From JACKDW01 sp964621785 (lineage in GTDB: Bacteria; Myxococcota_A; Polyangia; Nannocystales; Nannocystaceae): 64,000 nt of DNA. A program made the position numbers and the translations under genes. How positions within the stretch are numbered: position 1 is the stretch's first letter; each line of letters opens with the position of its first letter. The stretch spans positions 1-64,000 of the forward strand of contig CAZUPD010000002.1 of the NCBI GenBank assembly GCA_964621785.1, given 5' to 3'. Below, in pieces: positions 17,096 to 26,154 of this stretch. The notes under the pieces were generated by a model. That model was not told where the DNA came from, searched no databases, and worked only from the letters and a program-made list of their open reading frames with translations.

Positions 17096-18616
17096 TCAGC
17101 TCGTCACAGGTTTTCGTTGCAGCTTGGCCAGCAGCTTGGGCCAGTGTGTACGGGCGGCGTGGACGATCCGTGCATAGCCGTAGATCGCCATGATAATTGC
17201 AAATACATCGTATGGCGTACGCAGGCGAACCGAGCCGAAGAAGATCGCAGACACAAAGTAAAGGCCGACCAAATGCAGTGAAACGATCGTCAGCCCGGTG
17301 TGCCGACGCGGTCGTCGAAGCGCGGACCACAGGCCGACAAACGACGGGAGCAACACAAAAATATCGAACAGCCACAGGTAGGCCTTGGAGTAGGGCGCAA
17401 AAATCTTGCCGTCGCGGGCGGTGTCCGGCCACTGGTAGTTGAAAAACCACAGGCCGCTGAGGTTGAGGACGCTGTAGCGGATCTGCTCGAGGAGGCCGGT
17501 TTTGCGGTAACAAAGCGCCCGTAGAGATTTGTGGATGTCGGGGTCGCCGATGTAGCCAACGAACTTGATCGACCAGCCGTCGCGCGGGATCCGGACCGGG
17601 ACCATTTCGGTTTTGTCACCGCGTTTGACTTCGACTTTAAATCCGTGGGCTTTGCGGCCAAACGCCGGGCGCATAGCGAGGGTGCTGTCGTGCGGGATCG
17701 ACTTGAGCATCCGCGACAACGGGATGATGCCGATCCGCCGGCCGTCACCGATGGTGTTGCTGCGGTCGAGTTCGAGTTTCTTTTTAAACGCCTGGGTGCG
17801 CGGGTTGTGGCAGCGACCGGCGGTGAGGTTGGCGTTGGCCGCCTCGGCGATCCCACCCCAGTAGCCGGTATGGGCATGGAAGCGCCACATGCTGAACATC
17901 AACATCATCACCAGCGGGATCGAAATCGTGACGATGTGGCGGACCTTGGCCCGGTTGTCCGGGCGCGTGCGGATCAGCAACCAAAACCCGAACAGTAGGG
18001 TAAAAAACAGGGCGGACTGTGGGCGGATCGCAAATGAGATGGCCCCGAGGACACCTGCCGCGAGTGCCCCGCGACCCTCTTGCATGGTCTTGACGATGTA
18101 GTAGGTCGACCACAGGGCGAAGCACAAAAACGGCGTCTCCGAGGTGAAAAAGCCGGTGGTGACGAGGTTGGGATGCCACAAAAAAGCCGCCACGGCGACC
18201 GCGGTCGCCATCCAGCGTTTGGGCATCACACGGCAGCCGAGCAGATAAGATGCCGGCACCGATGCGGCCCCCATCAGGCCCCACAACACGCCGCCCGCAG
18301 TCAGGTTTTTGAGACCAAAGAGCTTGAGCCAACCGGCGAGGATGTGATGGGTACCCCACGCCTGCCACGCGAGGTGGCGGGTGCCGGGGACAAACCCCTT
18401 GCGCACGAGGTCGACGGCCCGCGAGACGTAGCCGCCCATGTCGCTGTAGACGTAGCCGGCGGGAGGATGCACCCACAACACCCAGGCGAGCCGGGTCGCG
18501 AAGGCGAGAACCGTGAGACCGATGAGGAACTTGACGTTGGGTGCGTGGGGTGCACCCGACGTCTGTGGGTCCGGTTTCGCGCCCGTGGCGTCTTCGGAGG
18601 CATCGGCCGTCGACAT
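17096..18616 (-). CDS. GT39-like membrane glycosyltransferase
   Basis: A 506-residue polytopic membrane protein of the dolichyl-phosphate-mannose glycosyltransferase (PMT_2/ArnT-like) type. A short polar N-terminus, then a first membrane helix and the loop YSDMGGYVSRAVDL with an acidic residue in the position where this family has its catalytic Asp. About ten hydrophobic segments follow. Such enzymes use polyprenyl-phosphate sugars to modify proteins or lipids on the outside of the inner membrane. It is convergent with the kinase-receiver gene (9-base gap). Substrate unknown. A palindrome copy lies at 17198-17207. Confidence 0.7.
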   Translation of the reverse strand: MSTADASEDATGAKPDPQTSGAPHAPNVKFLIGLTVLAFATRLAWVLWVHPPAGYVYSDMGGYVSRAVDLVRKGFVPGTRHLAWQAWGTHHILAGWLKLFGLKNLTAGGVLWGLMGAASVPASYLLGCRVMPKRWMATAVAVAAFLWHPNLVTTGFFTSETPFLCFALWSTYYIVKTMQEGRGALAAGVLGAISFAIRPQSALFFTLLFGFWLLIRTRPDNRAKVRHIVTISIPLVMMLMFSMWRFHAHTGYWGGIAEAANANLTAGRCHNPRTQAFKKKLELDRSNTIGDGRRIGIIPLSRMLKSIPHDSTLAMRPAFGRKAHGFKVEVKRGDKTEMVPVRIPRDGWSIKFVGYIGDPDIHKSLRALCYRKTGLLEQIRYSVLNLSGLWFFNYQWPDTARDGKIFAPYSKAYLWLFDIFVLLPSFVGLWSALRRPRRHTGLTIVSLHLVGLYFVSAIFFGSVRLRTPYDVFAIIMAIYGYARIVHAARTHWPKLLAKLQRKPVTS

Positions 18617-18782
18617 CGACGCGGATGGTAGAGGTTACGCTACACGGAGCCAATAGAAATTCGTCAGGACCTGTGTTCAGGCTTGCATTCGCGGAGTTGT
18701 GCCGAGGGATGGTTCCGCGGTCGTTCACGCGTCGACGCCCACCGGAGATTTTGCCTACCAAACGCGATAAGGTTGGCTCGCT

Positions 18783-19910
18783 ATGTCGCCGAAGGTCGTG
18801 AAGCTGACTGCTGCCGCGTTGTTGTCGGGGTTGGCCGGGTGCTTCTCTGGGGAGTTCGCACTCGGACGCGCATGCGACAACGATGCCGACTGTGGGCCGA
18901 GTCTGGCTTGTATCAACAACTTGTGTGGCGGGGCGACGGGCAGCACGACGCTGCCGACGACGATGGGGACCACGGAGACAAGCATCGGTCCGACCACGAC
19001 CGAGGAGCCGACAACCGAAGATCCGACGACCGAAGATCCAACCTCCGACAGCGGCAGTGAGTCCGAGTCGGAGGGGGAGTCCACCTGTAAAAACGTCGAT
19101 GTCCTACTGGTGCTCGACAACTCGCAGAGCATGGACCAGTGGGACGGGAACCTGATCAACCTCGCATTTAACTTCGAGCAACAAGTTACGGGTGTGTTCC
19201 TGGGCAACGCCGATAGTTTTCACTTCGGTGTCATCACGACGGATGCCTACGCGGACAACACCGACGGCTGCGACCAACTCGGGGCGATTGTTCGCTTTGG
19301 TGGCGCACAAGAAGGTTCGTGTAGTTTTAACGACGGTCACCCGTTTGCGACCGAGGCCGACAACTTGACCGAGGCGCTCGGGTGCATGGCGATCGTCGAC
19401 GACGGCGACCCCAACGAACGCCCGATGGCGGCGATGCTGGCCGCGCTGTCTCCCGAGCTCAATGGACCGGGAGGCTGTAACGAAGGTTTTCTGCGCGACG
19501 ATGCGTTGTTGGTGGTCATCGTGATTACCGACGAGGACGACGACCACGACGACGGCCAGGGTTTTGACGGCTCGCCCGGTGAGCCAGCCGACTGGTACGA
19601 GCAGTTGATCGCGTACAAAAATGGCGACCCCGAGGCAGTCGTGGTCGGCGTCTTAGTCGGCGAGGATCAGTCCACCGGAACATGCCCCTGGGTGTTGGGC
19701 GATCCGGATGAAATGTCCGCGTCGGGGGCCGAGGAAGCTGTGCGGATCGAACAGTTTGTCTCGATGCTCCCCTTCAACAACCGCGCGGTCGACAGCATTT
19801 GTCGCGACAACTACGTGCCGTTTTTTACCGATCTGTTTAGCTTCAACGCCCTGATCGCCTGTGAGGACTTTGTGCCCCCGGCCGACACAGATTCTGGGAC
19901 GACAGAGTAG
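18783..19910 (+). CDS. vWA-domain lipoprotein
   Basis: Exported lipoprotein of 375 residues. Signal ends in LSGLAGC; a short Cys-containing segment is followed by a T/E/D/S linker (residues about 50-100) and a von Willebrand factor A domain beginning VLLVLDNSQSM. The metal-ion adhesion site is present (DxSxS as DNSQS). Later conserved elements include FGVITTDA and VIVITDEDD. vWA domains bind ligands in a metal-dependent way. It resembles the gene at 22834 in plan; the two flank leuS. Ends SGTTE with no sorting motif. Confidence 0.85.
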   Translation: MSPKVVKLTAAALLSGLAGCFSGEFALGRACDNDADCGPSLACINNLCGGATGSTTLPTTMGTTETSIGPTTTEEPTTEDPTTEDPTSDSGSESESEGESTCKNVDVLLVLDNSQSMDQWDGNLINLAFNFEQQVTGVFLGNADSFHFGVITTDAYADNTDGCDQLGAIVRFGGAQEGSCSFNDGHPFATEADNLTEALGCMAIVDDGDPNERPMAAMLAALSPELNGPGGCNEGFLRDDALLVVIVITDEDDDHDDGQGFDGSPGEPADWYEQLIAYKNGDPEAVVVGVLVGEDQSTGTCPWVLGDPDEMSASGAEEAVRIEQFVSMLPFNNRAVDSICRDNYVPFFTDLFSFNALIACEDFVPPADTDSGTTE

Positions 19911-20001
19911 ATAAATGTGAACTCGCACACGGCTGTCTGGCCCCAGGCGAGGGGGTTGTCGTAGTGGCCACGGCGCGATTTGGGATAGCGTACGAGCGCC
20001 C

Positions 20002-22650
20002 ATGACCTACGACTTTTTGCGGATCGAAGCGGACTGGCAACGCCACTGGGACGAGCAGCAGACTTTTGCGGCACAGCTCGACCCCTCGCGACCCAAGTAC
20101 TTTGTGCTCGACATGTTCCCGTATCCCTCGGGCGACGGCCTCCACGTCGGCCACCCCGAGGGCTACACGGCCACCGACATCATGGCCCGCTACAAGCGGA
20201 TGAACGGGTTCAACGTGTTGCACCCAATGGGCTGGGATGCCTTTGGTCTACCGGCCGAGCGCTACGCCATGAAGACGGGAACCCATCCGGCCACCCGGAC
20301 CGCTCAGTGTATCAGCAACTTTAAGCGCCAACTCAAAACCCTCGGGTTTTCCTACGACTGGTCGCGCGAGGTCGATACCACCGACCCGAAGTACTTCCGC
20401 TGGACGCAGTGGATCTTCCTGCAGATCTGGGGGAGCTACTACGACGAACAGGCCGGTCGCGCGCGTCCGATCGCCGAGTTGCCGATCCCGCCGGAGGTTG
20501 CCGACGCCGGGGCGAAAGCCGTCACCGACTACCGCGACGCCCACCGTCTGGCCTATCTGCGTGATGCCCCGGTCAACTGGTGCCCCGAGCTGCGGGTCGT
20601 GTTGGCCAACGAAGAGGTCAATGAACACGTCGAGCAGGGCTACACCGTGGTGCGCAAGCCGATGCGCCAGTGGATGTTGCGGATCACCGCCTACGCCGAG
20701 CGGCTGCTCGCCGATCTAGAGGGCCTCGACTGGCCGAGCAGTGTGCTCGACATGCAACGCAACTGGATCGGCCGGTCCGAAGGGGCCGAGGTCGACTTTC
20801 GCGTCGTCGGTGTCGAAGGCGATGCCGGGCGGTTGCGGATCTTTACGACCTGTCCCCACACCCTGTTTGGCGCCACCTATATGGTCTTGGCCCCCGAGCA
20901 CCCGTTGGTCGACCAGATCACAACGGCCGATCAGCGCAGCGCGGTCGCGGCCTACTTGGAGCAGACCACCCACCGCAGCGAGCGCGACCGCCAGGCCGGC
21001 GACAGCAAGACGGGTGTGTTTACCGGTGCCTATGCAACCAATCCCGTCAACGGCGAGAACATTCCGATCTGGATCAGCGACTACGTGTTGATGGGCTACG
21101 GCACCGGCGCGATCATGGCGGTGCCCGGGCACGACACTCGAGATCATGCATTTGCAACCACGATGGGGCTTCCGATCATCGAGGTCGTGCGTGCGCCGGA
21201 GCCGGTCGATATCCAGGTCGAGGCGTTTACCGGTGTGGGTGTGGCCGTCAACTCGGGGTTTTTAGATGGTCTGTCGTCGCCCGAGGCCAAGGCCAAAATG
21301 GTCGCCTGGCTCGAAGAACAGGGGGCGGGCCAGGGCCGGGTCAATTTCAAGTTGCGGGACTGGTTGTTTTCGCGGCAGCGTTACTGGGGCGAGCCGTTCC
21401 CGTTGATCCATCGGCCGTCGGGGGAGGTCGTCCCGGTACCTGAAAACCAATTGCCGGTACAACTACCTGAGCTGCAGGACTTTCAACCGAGCGAGACCGG
21501 CGAGCCTCCGCTGTCCAAGGCCGAACAATGGCGCGAGCTTCCCGACGGCAGTCTGCGCGAGGTCAACACGATGCCGCAGTGGGCGGGCAGTTGTTGGTAC
21601 TACCTGCGGTTTATGGATCCGCAAAACCAGGAGGCCGCGTTTAGCCGCGAGGCCGCCGACTACTGGTTACCGGTCGATCTCTATATCGGCGGGGCGGAGC
21701 ATGCGGTGCTGCACCTGCTGTACGCACGCTTCTGGCACAAGGTGCTCTTCGACCTGGGCCATGTGGGCACGCCGGAGCCGTTTCAAAGGTTGGTCAACCA
21801 GGGCATGATTTTGGGGGCGACCTACCTTCCAGAGGACCGACGCCGAGGCGAGGATGGCCTGCAGGTAGTGTTTAAAGCCCACGAGGTTGAACCGGTCGAG
21901 CCGGGCAGCGATAAGATGCAGGTGCAAGGAACCGGGGAACCGGTGGATGTCCAGTGGGACAAGATGTCCAAATCCCGCGGCAATGTGGTCAATCCAGATG
22001 ATGTGATCAACCAGTACGGGGCCGATACCATGCGCCTGTACGAGATGTTCATGGGGCCGCTCGAGCACAGCGCACCATGGCAACCCGAGGGCGTGGCCGG
22101 CTGCTTCCGATTTTTAAAGCGCGTGTATTACTTGGCGTTCGAAGGCGACAAAGAAGGTGATCGGCCGCGCACGTTGGCGAAGGGGCAGGGGACCGAAGCA
22201 CAACAACGCCTGCTGCACCGCACGATCGCCGATGTCAGCGAACGCATCGAACGTATGGGCTTCAACACGGCGATCAGCTCCCTGATGGTGTTTGTCCGCG
22301 ATATCGGCGAGATCACCGAGGACGGGATGCGGAGCTTTTGCAAGTTGCTGGCCCCGTTTGCCCCCCACTTGGCCGAGGAGATCTGGGCCAAGGTCCTTCA
22401 CTGCAGCGAACCCCTTGCATATGCGAGTTGGCCCAAGGCCGATCCCAAGTTGCTGGTCGCGGAGACCTGGACGATGGTCGTGCAGGTCAACGGCAAACGA
22501 CGGGCTGAGCTCGAGGTGCCGACGGGGGCGTCCAAGGACGATTTGATCGCAAAAGCACTTGCAGATCCAACGGTTATCCGCTTCGTTGGGGGGAAAGAAC
22601 CCCGCCGGGTTATCTACGTCAAGAACCGTCTTGTGAACGTCGTTGTATGA
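20002..22650 (+). CDS. leuS: Leucyl-tRNA synthetase
   Basis: Class Ia aminoacyl-tRNA synthetase charging tRNA-Leu, 882 residues, full length. HIGH-type motif as DGLHVGHPEGYTATD near the N-terminus; CP1 editing domain in the first half with the threonine-rich/AxPxHD region (VPGHDTRDHAF); KMSKS motif intact as DKMSKSRGNV; anticodon-binding helices and the small C-terminal domain follow. Contains no exact copy of the dispersed palindrome, unlike most long genes here. Confidence 0.98.
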   Translation: MTYDFLRIEADWQRHWDEQQTFAAQLDPSRPKYFVLDMFPYPSGDGLHVGHPEGYTATDIMARYKRMNGFNVLHPMGWDAFGLPAERYAMKTGTHPATRTAQCISNFKRQLKTLGFSYDWSREVDTTDPKYFRWTQWIFLQIWGSYYDEQAGRARPIAELPIPPEVADAGAKAVTDYRDAHRLAYLRDAPVNWCPELRVVLANEEVNEHVEQGYTVVRKPMRQWMLRITAYAERLLADLEGLDWPSSVLDMQRNWIGRSEGAEVDFRVVGVEGDAGRLRIFTTCPHTLFGATYMVLAPEHPLVDQITTADQRSAVAAYLEQTTHRSERDRQAGDSKTGVFTGAYATNPVNGENIPIWISDYVLMGYGTGAIMAVPGHDTRDHAFATTMGLPIIEVVRAPEPVDIQVEAFTGVGVAVNSGFLDGLSSPEAKAKMVAWLEEQGAGQGRVNFKLRDWLFSRQRYWGEPFPLIHRPSGEVVPVPENQLPVQLPELQDFQPSETGEPPLSKAEQWRELPDGSLREVNTMPQWAGSCWYYLRFMDPQNQEAAFSREAADYWLPVDLYIGGAEHAVLHLLYARFWHKVLFDLGHVGTPEPFQRLVNQGMILGATYLPEDRRRGEDGLQVVFKAHEVEPVEPGSDKMQVQGTGEPVDVQWDKMSKSRGNVVNPDDVINQYGADTMRLYEMFMGPLEHSAPWQPEGVAGCFRFLKRVYYLAFEGDKEGDRPRTLAKGQGTEAQQRLLHRTIADVSERIERMGFNTAISSLMVFVRDIGEITEDGMRSFCKLLAPFAPHLAEEIWAKVLHCSEPLAYASWPKADPKLLVAETWTMVVQVNGKRRAELEVPTGASKDDLIAKALADPTVIRFVGGKEPRRVIYVKNRLVNVVV

Positions 22651-22833
22651 CCACGCTTGCAGATGCAGATGTTTTGTGAGGATGCTCTCCAGGTTCGATG
22701 TGCACGGGCAGCAAAAAAATTGATGTTTGTGCACGGAATCGCTTCAAAAACGCATACAGGTACGCCATGATACGAGCGTTCGGTTGACCCACGTGCATGT
22801 CTGTGCGTGTGCAAGCGTAGGAGACGGCTTACC
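22651..22833. other. leuS-lipoprotein intergenic region
   Basis: Contains an exact dispersed palindrome (22658-22667) just after the leuS stop and several TGCA/GTGCA words, then a ribosome site (AGGAGA, 22818-22823) in front of ATG 22834. No clear promoter or terminator is visible. Confidence 0.45.
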
Positions 22834-24321
22834 ATGACAAAAGTGCTTGTTCCGCGGGCAATTCTTGCAACCCTCGTAACGGCCGGTTTGGCAACGACCG
22901 GTTGTGGCAAGGACGACAGCCAAGACTCAGAGACCATGACAGGGGGAGGTCCCGGGATCGGCACGGGTGTCAGCGTGACCGGTACAACCGGCATCGACCC
23001 CACCGAGGATGGGTCGACGACCGAGGAAAAACTCGACCTGCCGAGCAACGAGACCAACGACGGGATTTGCCAGGGCGGGGACGGGGTCTCTTGCAACTTG
23101 GTCGACCTCCTGTTTGTCATCGACAACTCGGGAACCATGGGCGAAGAGCAGATCAACTTGGCGAGTAACTTCGCCCTGCTGATCGACCGCCTCGAAAACC
23201 TCAAGGACGCCAACGGTGTGGCGGTCAATCCCGACGTCAACATCATGGTGACGACGACCGACTTCGGGCACCCGCTGTGCACCGAGCACGAAAAACCCGA
23301 CTACGACCCAGCTAAGGGAGCGCCGATCAGCACACCCTGCACCCAGAGGTTGAGTCGCTTCACCGGTCTGACCAGCCCACCGGTTGTGGTCGAAGAGGCG
23401 TGTACCGACTTCTGTACCGTCGAGACCGCCCCCGAAGGCCCGTACATCCACTTCGGATCGGGTGGGAACAACATCCCCGGCGGCGATGCGGCAATGGCCC
23501 TCAACTGTATCGGCCCACAGGGGATCGACGGGTGTGGCATGGAGTCGCCGCTAGAGTCGATGCTGCAGTCACTCGACCCCAACAAACCGTGGAACGATGG
23601 CACGACAGGCAAGTTCCTGCGTGACGGGGCCCTGCTCGCGTTGGTGTTGGTGACCGATGAGGCCGATTGCTCGGTCAACAACTACAACTATTTCGATCCG
23701 CAAAACGCAGCCGATCCCGAGTACAGCAAGTTCTGGAATACCGATCCCGACAACCAGACGGCCCACCCGACCTCGGCGGTGTGTTGGAACGCAGGCACCC
23801 AGTGCACCGACGCCGACTTGGACGGGATCTACGAGACGTGTGCGTCCCTCGACAACGGCGTGCTACACCCGACGACGCGCTACATCGACTACCTGACGAA
23901 GGAGTTGGTCGAAAACCAGGGCAAGAATGTCATCATGCTCGGAATCCTAGGGGTTCCCGAAGTCACTGCCCACAATCCCGATCCACCGTTCGAGCCGACA
24001 GCGGGTGGGGTGCACGCGCTGCAGTACCGCGAATGGGTGCAGGGCGACATCCTGCCCGGAGACCCCGATGTGTCGCCGGCAAAGAAAAAGTACAAGTTCG
24101 GGATCGGACCAGGGTGCACGCAAGCAAACACAGGCCAGGCGATTCCACCTGTGCGCGTGAAAGAGGTGTGTGAGAGCCTGAATATCCCCGACGATCCCGA
24201 GACGAACTGGGATGAGAGCGAGCCGCGGTGCTGCATCGAATCCATCTGCAGCCAGGACTTCAGTCCGGCGATTGAGTGTTTGTCAGGGATCCTCCAGCAA
24301 GCCATCCCGCCAGTCGGTTAA
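22834..24321 (+). CDS. vWA-domain lipoprotein, second type
   Basis: Exported lipoprotein of 495 residues starting at ATG 22834, preceded by AGGAGA; the frame starts nine codons earlier. Lipobox LATTGC, a Gly/Thr/Asp linker, then a vWA domain beginning LLFVIDNSGTMGEEQ with metal-site pattern DNSGT. Many Cys residues are spread through the domain (disulfides likely). Same plan as the gene at 18783 but longer, with an inserted region between the first strand and VTTTDFGHP. The end of the gene borders the repeat locus at 24325. Ligand unknown. Confidence 0.85.
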   Translation: MTKVLVPRAILATLVTAGLATTGCGKDDSQDSETMTGGGPGIGTGVSVTGTTGIDPTEDGSTTEEKLDLPSNETNDGICQGGDGVSCNLVDLLFVIDNSGTMGEEQINLASNFALLIDRLENLKDANGVAVNPDVNIMVTTTDFGHPLCTEHEKPDYDPAKGAPISTPCTQRLSRFTGLTSPPVVVEEACTDFCTVETAPEGPYIHFGSGGNNIPGGDAAMALNCIGPQGIDGCGMESPLESMLQSLDPNKPWNDGTTGKFLRDGALLALVLVTDEADCSVNNYNYFDPQNAADPEYSKFWNTDPDNQTAHPTSAVCWNAGTQCTDADLDGIYETCASLDNGVLHPTTRYIDYLTKELVENQGKNVIMLGILGVPEVTAHNPDPPFEPTAGGVHALQYREWVQGDILPGDPDVSPAKKKYKFGIGPGCTQANTGQAIPPVRVKEVCESLNIPDDPETNWDESEPRCCIESICSQDFSPAIECLSGILQQAIPPVG

Positions 24322-24324
24322 TTT

Positions 24325-24523
24325 GTGCGCGGGCTATTTTGGCCGATGACCGGTCCAAGAGAGGCTAGCAGTAGGCAACACCAGCGTCGGCTCTTTGGAC
24401 TTGCTCCTCGGCCAAAATATCACCGAGAATCGTAGTGCGCGGGCTATTTTGGCCGATGACCGGTCCACGAGAGGCTAGCAGTAGGCAACACCAGCGTCGG
24501 CTCTTTGGACTTGCTCCTCGGCC
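24325..24523 (+). repeat. 110-bp direct repeat with internal hairpin, two resolved units
   Basis: Units start at 24325 and 24435, exactly 110 bp apart and nearly identical; a third partial unit resumes after the gap at 24624. Each unit contains an 11-bp perfect inverted repeat (ATTTTGGCCGA at 24336-24346 and TCGGCCAAAAT at 24408-24418). Nested inside is a second pair (GTCCAAGAG near 24354 with CTCTTTGGAC near 24391, one bulge). Each unit could therefore fold into an 83-nt stem-loop as RNA or single-stranded DNA. The frames reading through it on either strand are low-quality and judged non-coding. Confidence 0.9.
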
Positions 24524-24623
24524 NNNNNNNNNNNNNNNNNNNNNNNNNNNNNNNNNNNNNNNNNNNNNNNNNNNNNNNNNNNNNNNNNNNNNNNNNNNNN
24601 NNNNNNNNNNNNNNNNNNNNNNN
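24524..24623. other. Assembly gap of 100 N
   Basis: A run of exactly 100 N inside the 110-bp repeat array. The length is a conventional placeholder, so the number of missing repeat units is unknown. Confidence 0.99.
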
Positions 24624-25100
24624 GAGAGGCTAGCAGTAGGCAACACCAGCGTCGGCTCTTTGGACTTGCTCCTCGGCCAAAATATCATCGCGAATCGTAG
24701 TGCGTAGGTTTGGACTCGGATCGTAGAGCGTGGTGTAGTTGGCAACGACAGCGTCACCGCGAATCGTAGAGCGTGGTGTAGTTGGAACGATAGCATCGGC
24801 TCTTTGGACTCGCTCGAATCGTAGAGCGTTATCACCGCGAATCGTAGAGCGTTTTGTAGGCGGTCCCTCGACCAAATTATCACCGCGAATCGTAGGCCGT
24901 GTGTGACTTGGCTTTGGACTCGCTCCACTGCGAATCGTAGGCAGCAGTGGTCTGCTGTGATCGTAGTGGTCCGGAATCGTGGTCGTCGGAAGAACGCGAA
25001 ACGGCACCTTTTTCGGCTCGCTTGTCGGTACGCCCATACCGGGCGAATTGGGGGCGTCGCACTGCGAATCGTAGCACCTGGAATCGTAGTGACAGCGTTG
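24624..25100 (+). repeat. Degenerate array of GCGAATCGTAG-type short repeats
   Basis: After the gap the third 110-bp unit decays into irregularly spaced copies of a core near GCGAATCGTAGAGCG. I count about a dozen (for example near 24690, 24717, 24762, 24815, 24838, 24885, 24931, 25065, 25080), at spacings from 20 to 90 bp. A longer phrase, GTAGAGCGTGGTGTAGTTGG, occurs twice (near 24724 and 24767). The spacing is too irregular for CRISPR. No gene is credible in this stretch; the minus-strand frames merely spell ALRFAV/YDS repeats. Confidence 0.8.
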
Positions 25101-25202
25101 CGTTCGCCGATCCTGCGACGTTCGACTGCACTACGACAAAGCCCCCGCGGCTAGCCGGGACTTCACATCGATGCTTCCACGTTTCGCGAAATCAGTGTAT
25201 GT

Positions 25203-25745
25203 TCAACGGCTTGGGCGCCCCTGGCGGCGCAAAAAAGCTGAGCCAGCGCGTGTGATCTTGAATCGGCGTTTGGGACCACTTCCCTCTACGTGGATGAGAC
25301 CTCGGGTCTTGAGATGCCGGCACACGAGTCGTTGTTGCTCGGAGGTCATGCCCGTCACCTGTAGGAGCTCGGCCTCACGACGACCTGCCTTTTGTCGGGT
25401 CAGTGCCTTGAGGATTTTGAGATCGCCACCCGGTACGTCGGCGCGTCGGCGGATCACTTTGGGTCCGGTGTCCAAGTCCATGACCGGATTCCCGTCCTCG
25501 TCGAAATAGACGCTGTTGTCGGGCTCTGGTTCGGGCTCGGGCTCGGGCGCGTATACAGGGCGGGAAATAACCAGATCGATCAGCTCCTGCACGGTCGTTA
25601 GATTGAGTGCAGGTGCCATCTGAGGGTGTTGTCGGGCAGCGTCGATGAGTTCGCCTAATGAGGTCGAATCGGGGAGTGCCAAAATCACTTCGCGCATGAT
25701 TTTGCGCAGCGACTCATTCCAGACGCCGTCTACCTGTCCGTCCAT
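25203..25745 (-). CDS. Small protein with probable winged-helix C-terminus
   Basis: About 180 residues from ATG 25745, which has GGA five bases upstream; the frame extends to 25823. N-terminal helical segment (residues 1-75), an acidic spacer PEPEPEPEP, a short segment with FDEDGNPVMDLD, and a basic C-terminal 80 residues. The C-terminal part reads like a winged helix (LKILKALTRQKAGRREAELL, then SEQQRLVCRHLKTRGLIHVE, then a basic tail). No named family is recognised. It ends right beside the repeat locus 24325-25100 and could act on it; this is inference from position. Confidence 0.6.
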   Translation of the reverse strand: MDGQVDGVWNESLRKIMREVILALPDSTSLGELIDAARQHPQMAPALNLTTVQELIDLVISRPVYAPEPEPEPEPDNSVYFDEDGNPVMDLDTGPKVIRRRADVPGGDLKILKALTRQKAGRREAELLQVTGMTSEQQRLVCRHLKTRGLIHVEGSGPKRRFKITRAGSAFLRRQGRPSR

Positions 25746-26154
25746 ATTTTCCACGGAAGAACCTTGGTGAGTAACTGTCGTTTGCGTGGAGAAGCGTGCG
25801 GGCAACAACACCGGCACAGCCAATCCACACGGTTTTCAATTGTTATTGCAATGTTGCAGCGATGCGGTGGCTGTGTCAACCCCATCAGCCGCCCAACCGC
25901 TAAAAAAGCGGGCTAGATTGCATCGATGCTTGTCTCAGGAGTGTTGAGCTGCGTTGGATTGTGGCCGTAAATGTTTGAATATATAATATTTAATTCGATC
26001 TTGGGAACGCGTTTCGTCTCGATCATTTGTGTCTGAAGAGACATCTCCAGTTGATGTTGCAACCGCAGGTACCCGGGTTAGCTCACCGCCGACGACTCGA
26101 GTTCGCGGCTACGCCGATTGACAGACCCCACCTCTCCGGGCCACGAAGGCGCCC
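25746..26154 (+). promoter_or_regulatory. Upstream region of purL with a candidate sigma70 promoter
   Basis: A 409-base non-coding stretch. The best promoter in the window is here: TTGTGG at 25959-25964, 17-base spacer, TATAAT at 25982-25987, in an AT-rich pocket (25971-25999). Initiation near 25994 would leave a leader of about 160 bases before the GTG start of purL. No PurR or purine-riboswitch pattern is evident. Confidence 0.5.

Noticed and set aside
24365..25037. Minus-strand reading frames spelling repeated ALRFAV / YDS residues
   Set aside because: They are produced by the GCGAATCGTAG repeat array and the N gap; no start, ribosome site or protein-like composition supports them.
24624..25100. 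CRISPR array
   Set aside because: Spacing of the cores ranges from about 20 to 90 bp with no unique uniform spacers and no cas genes in the window.
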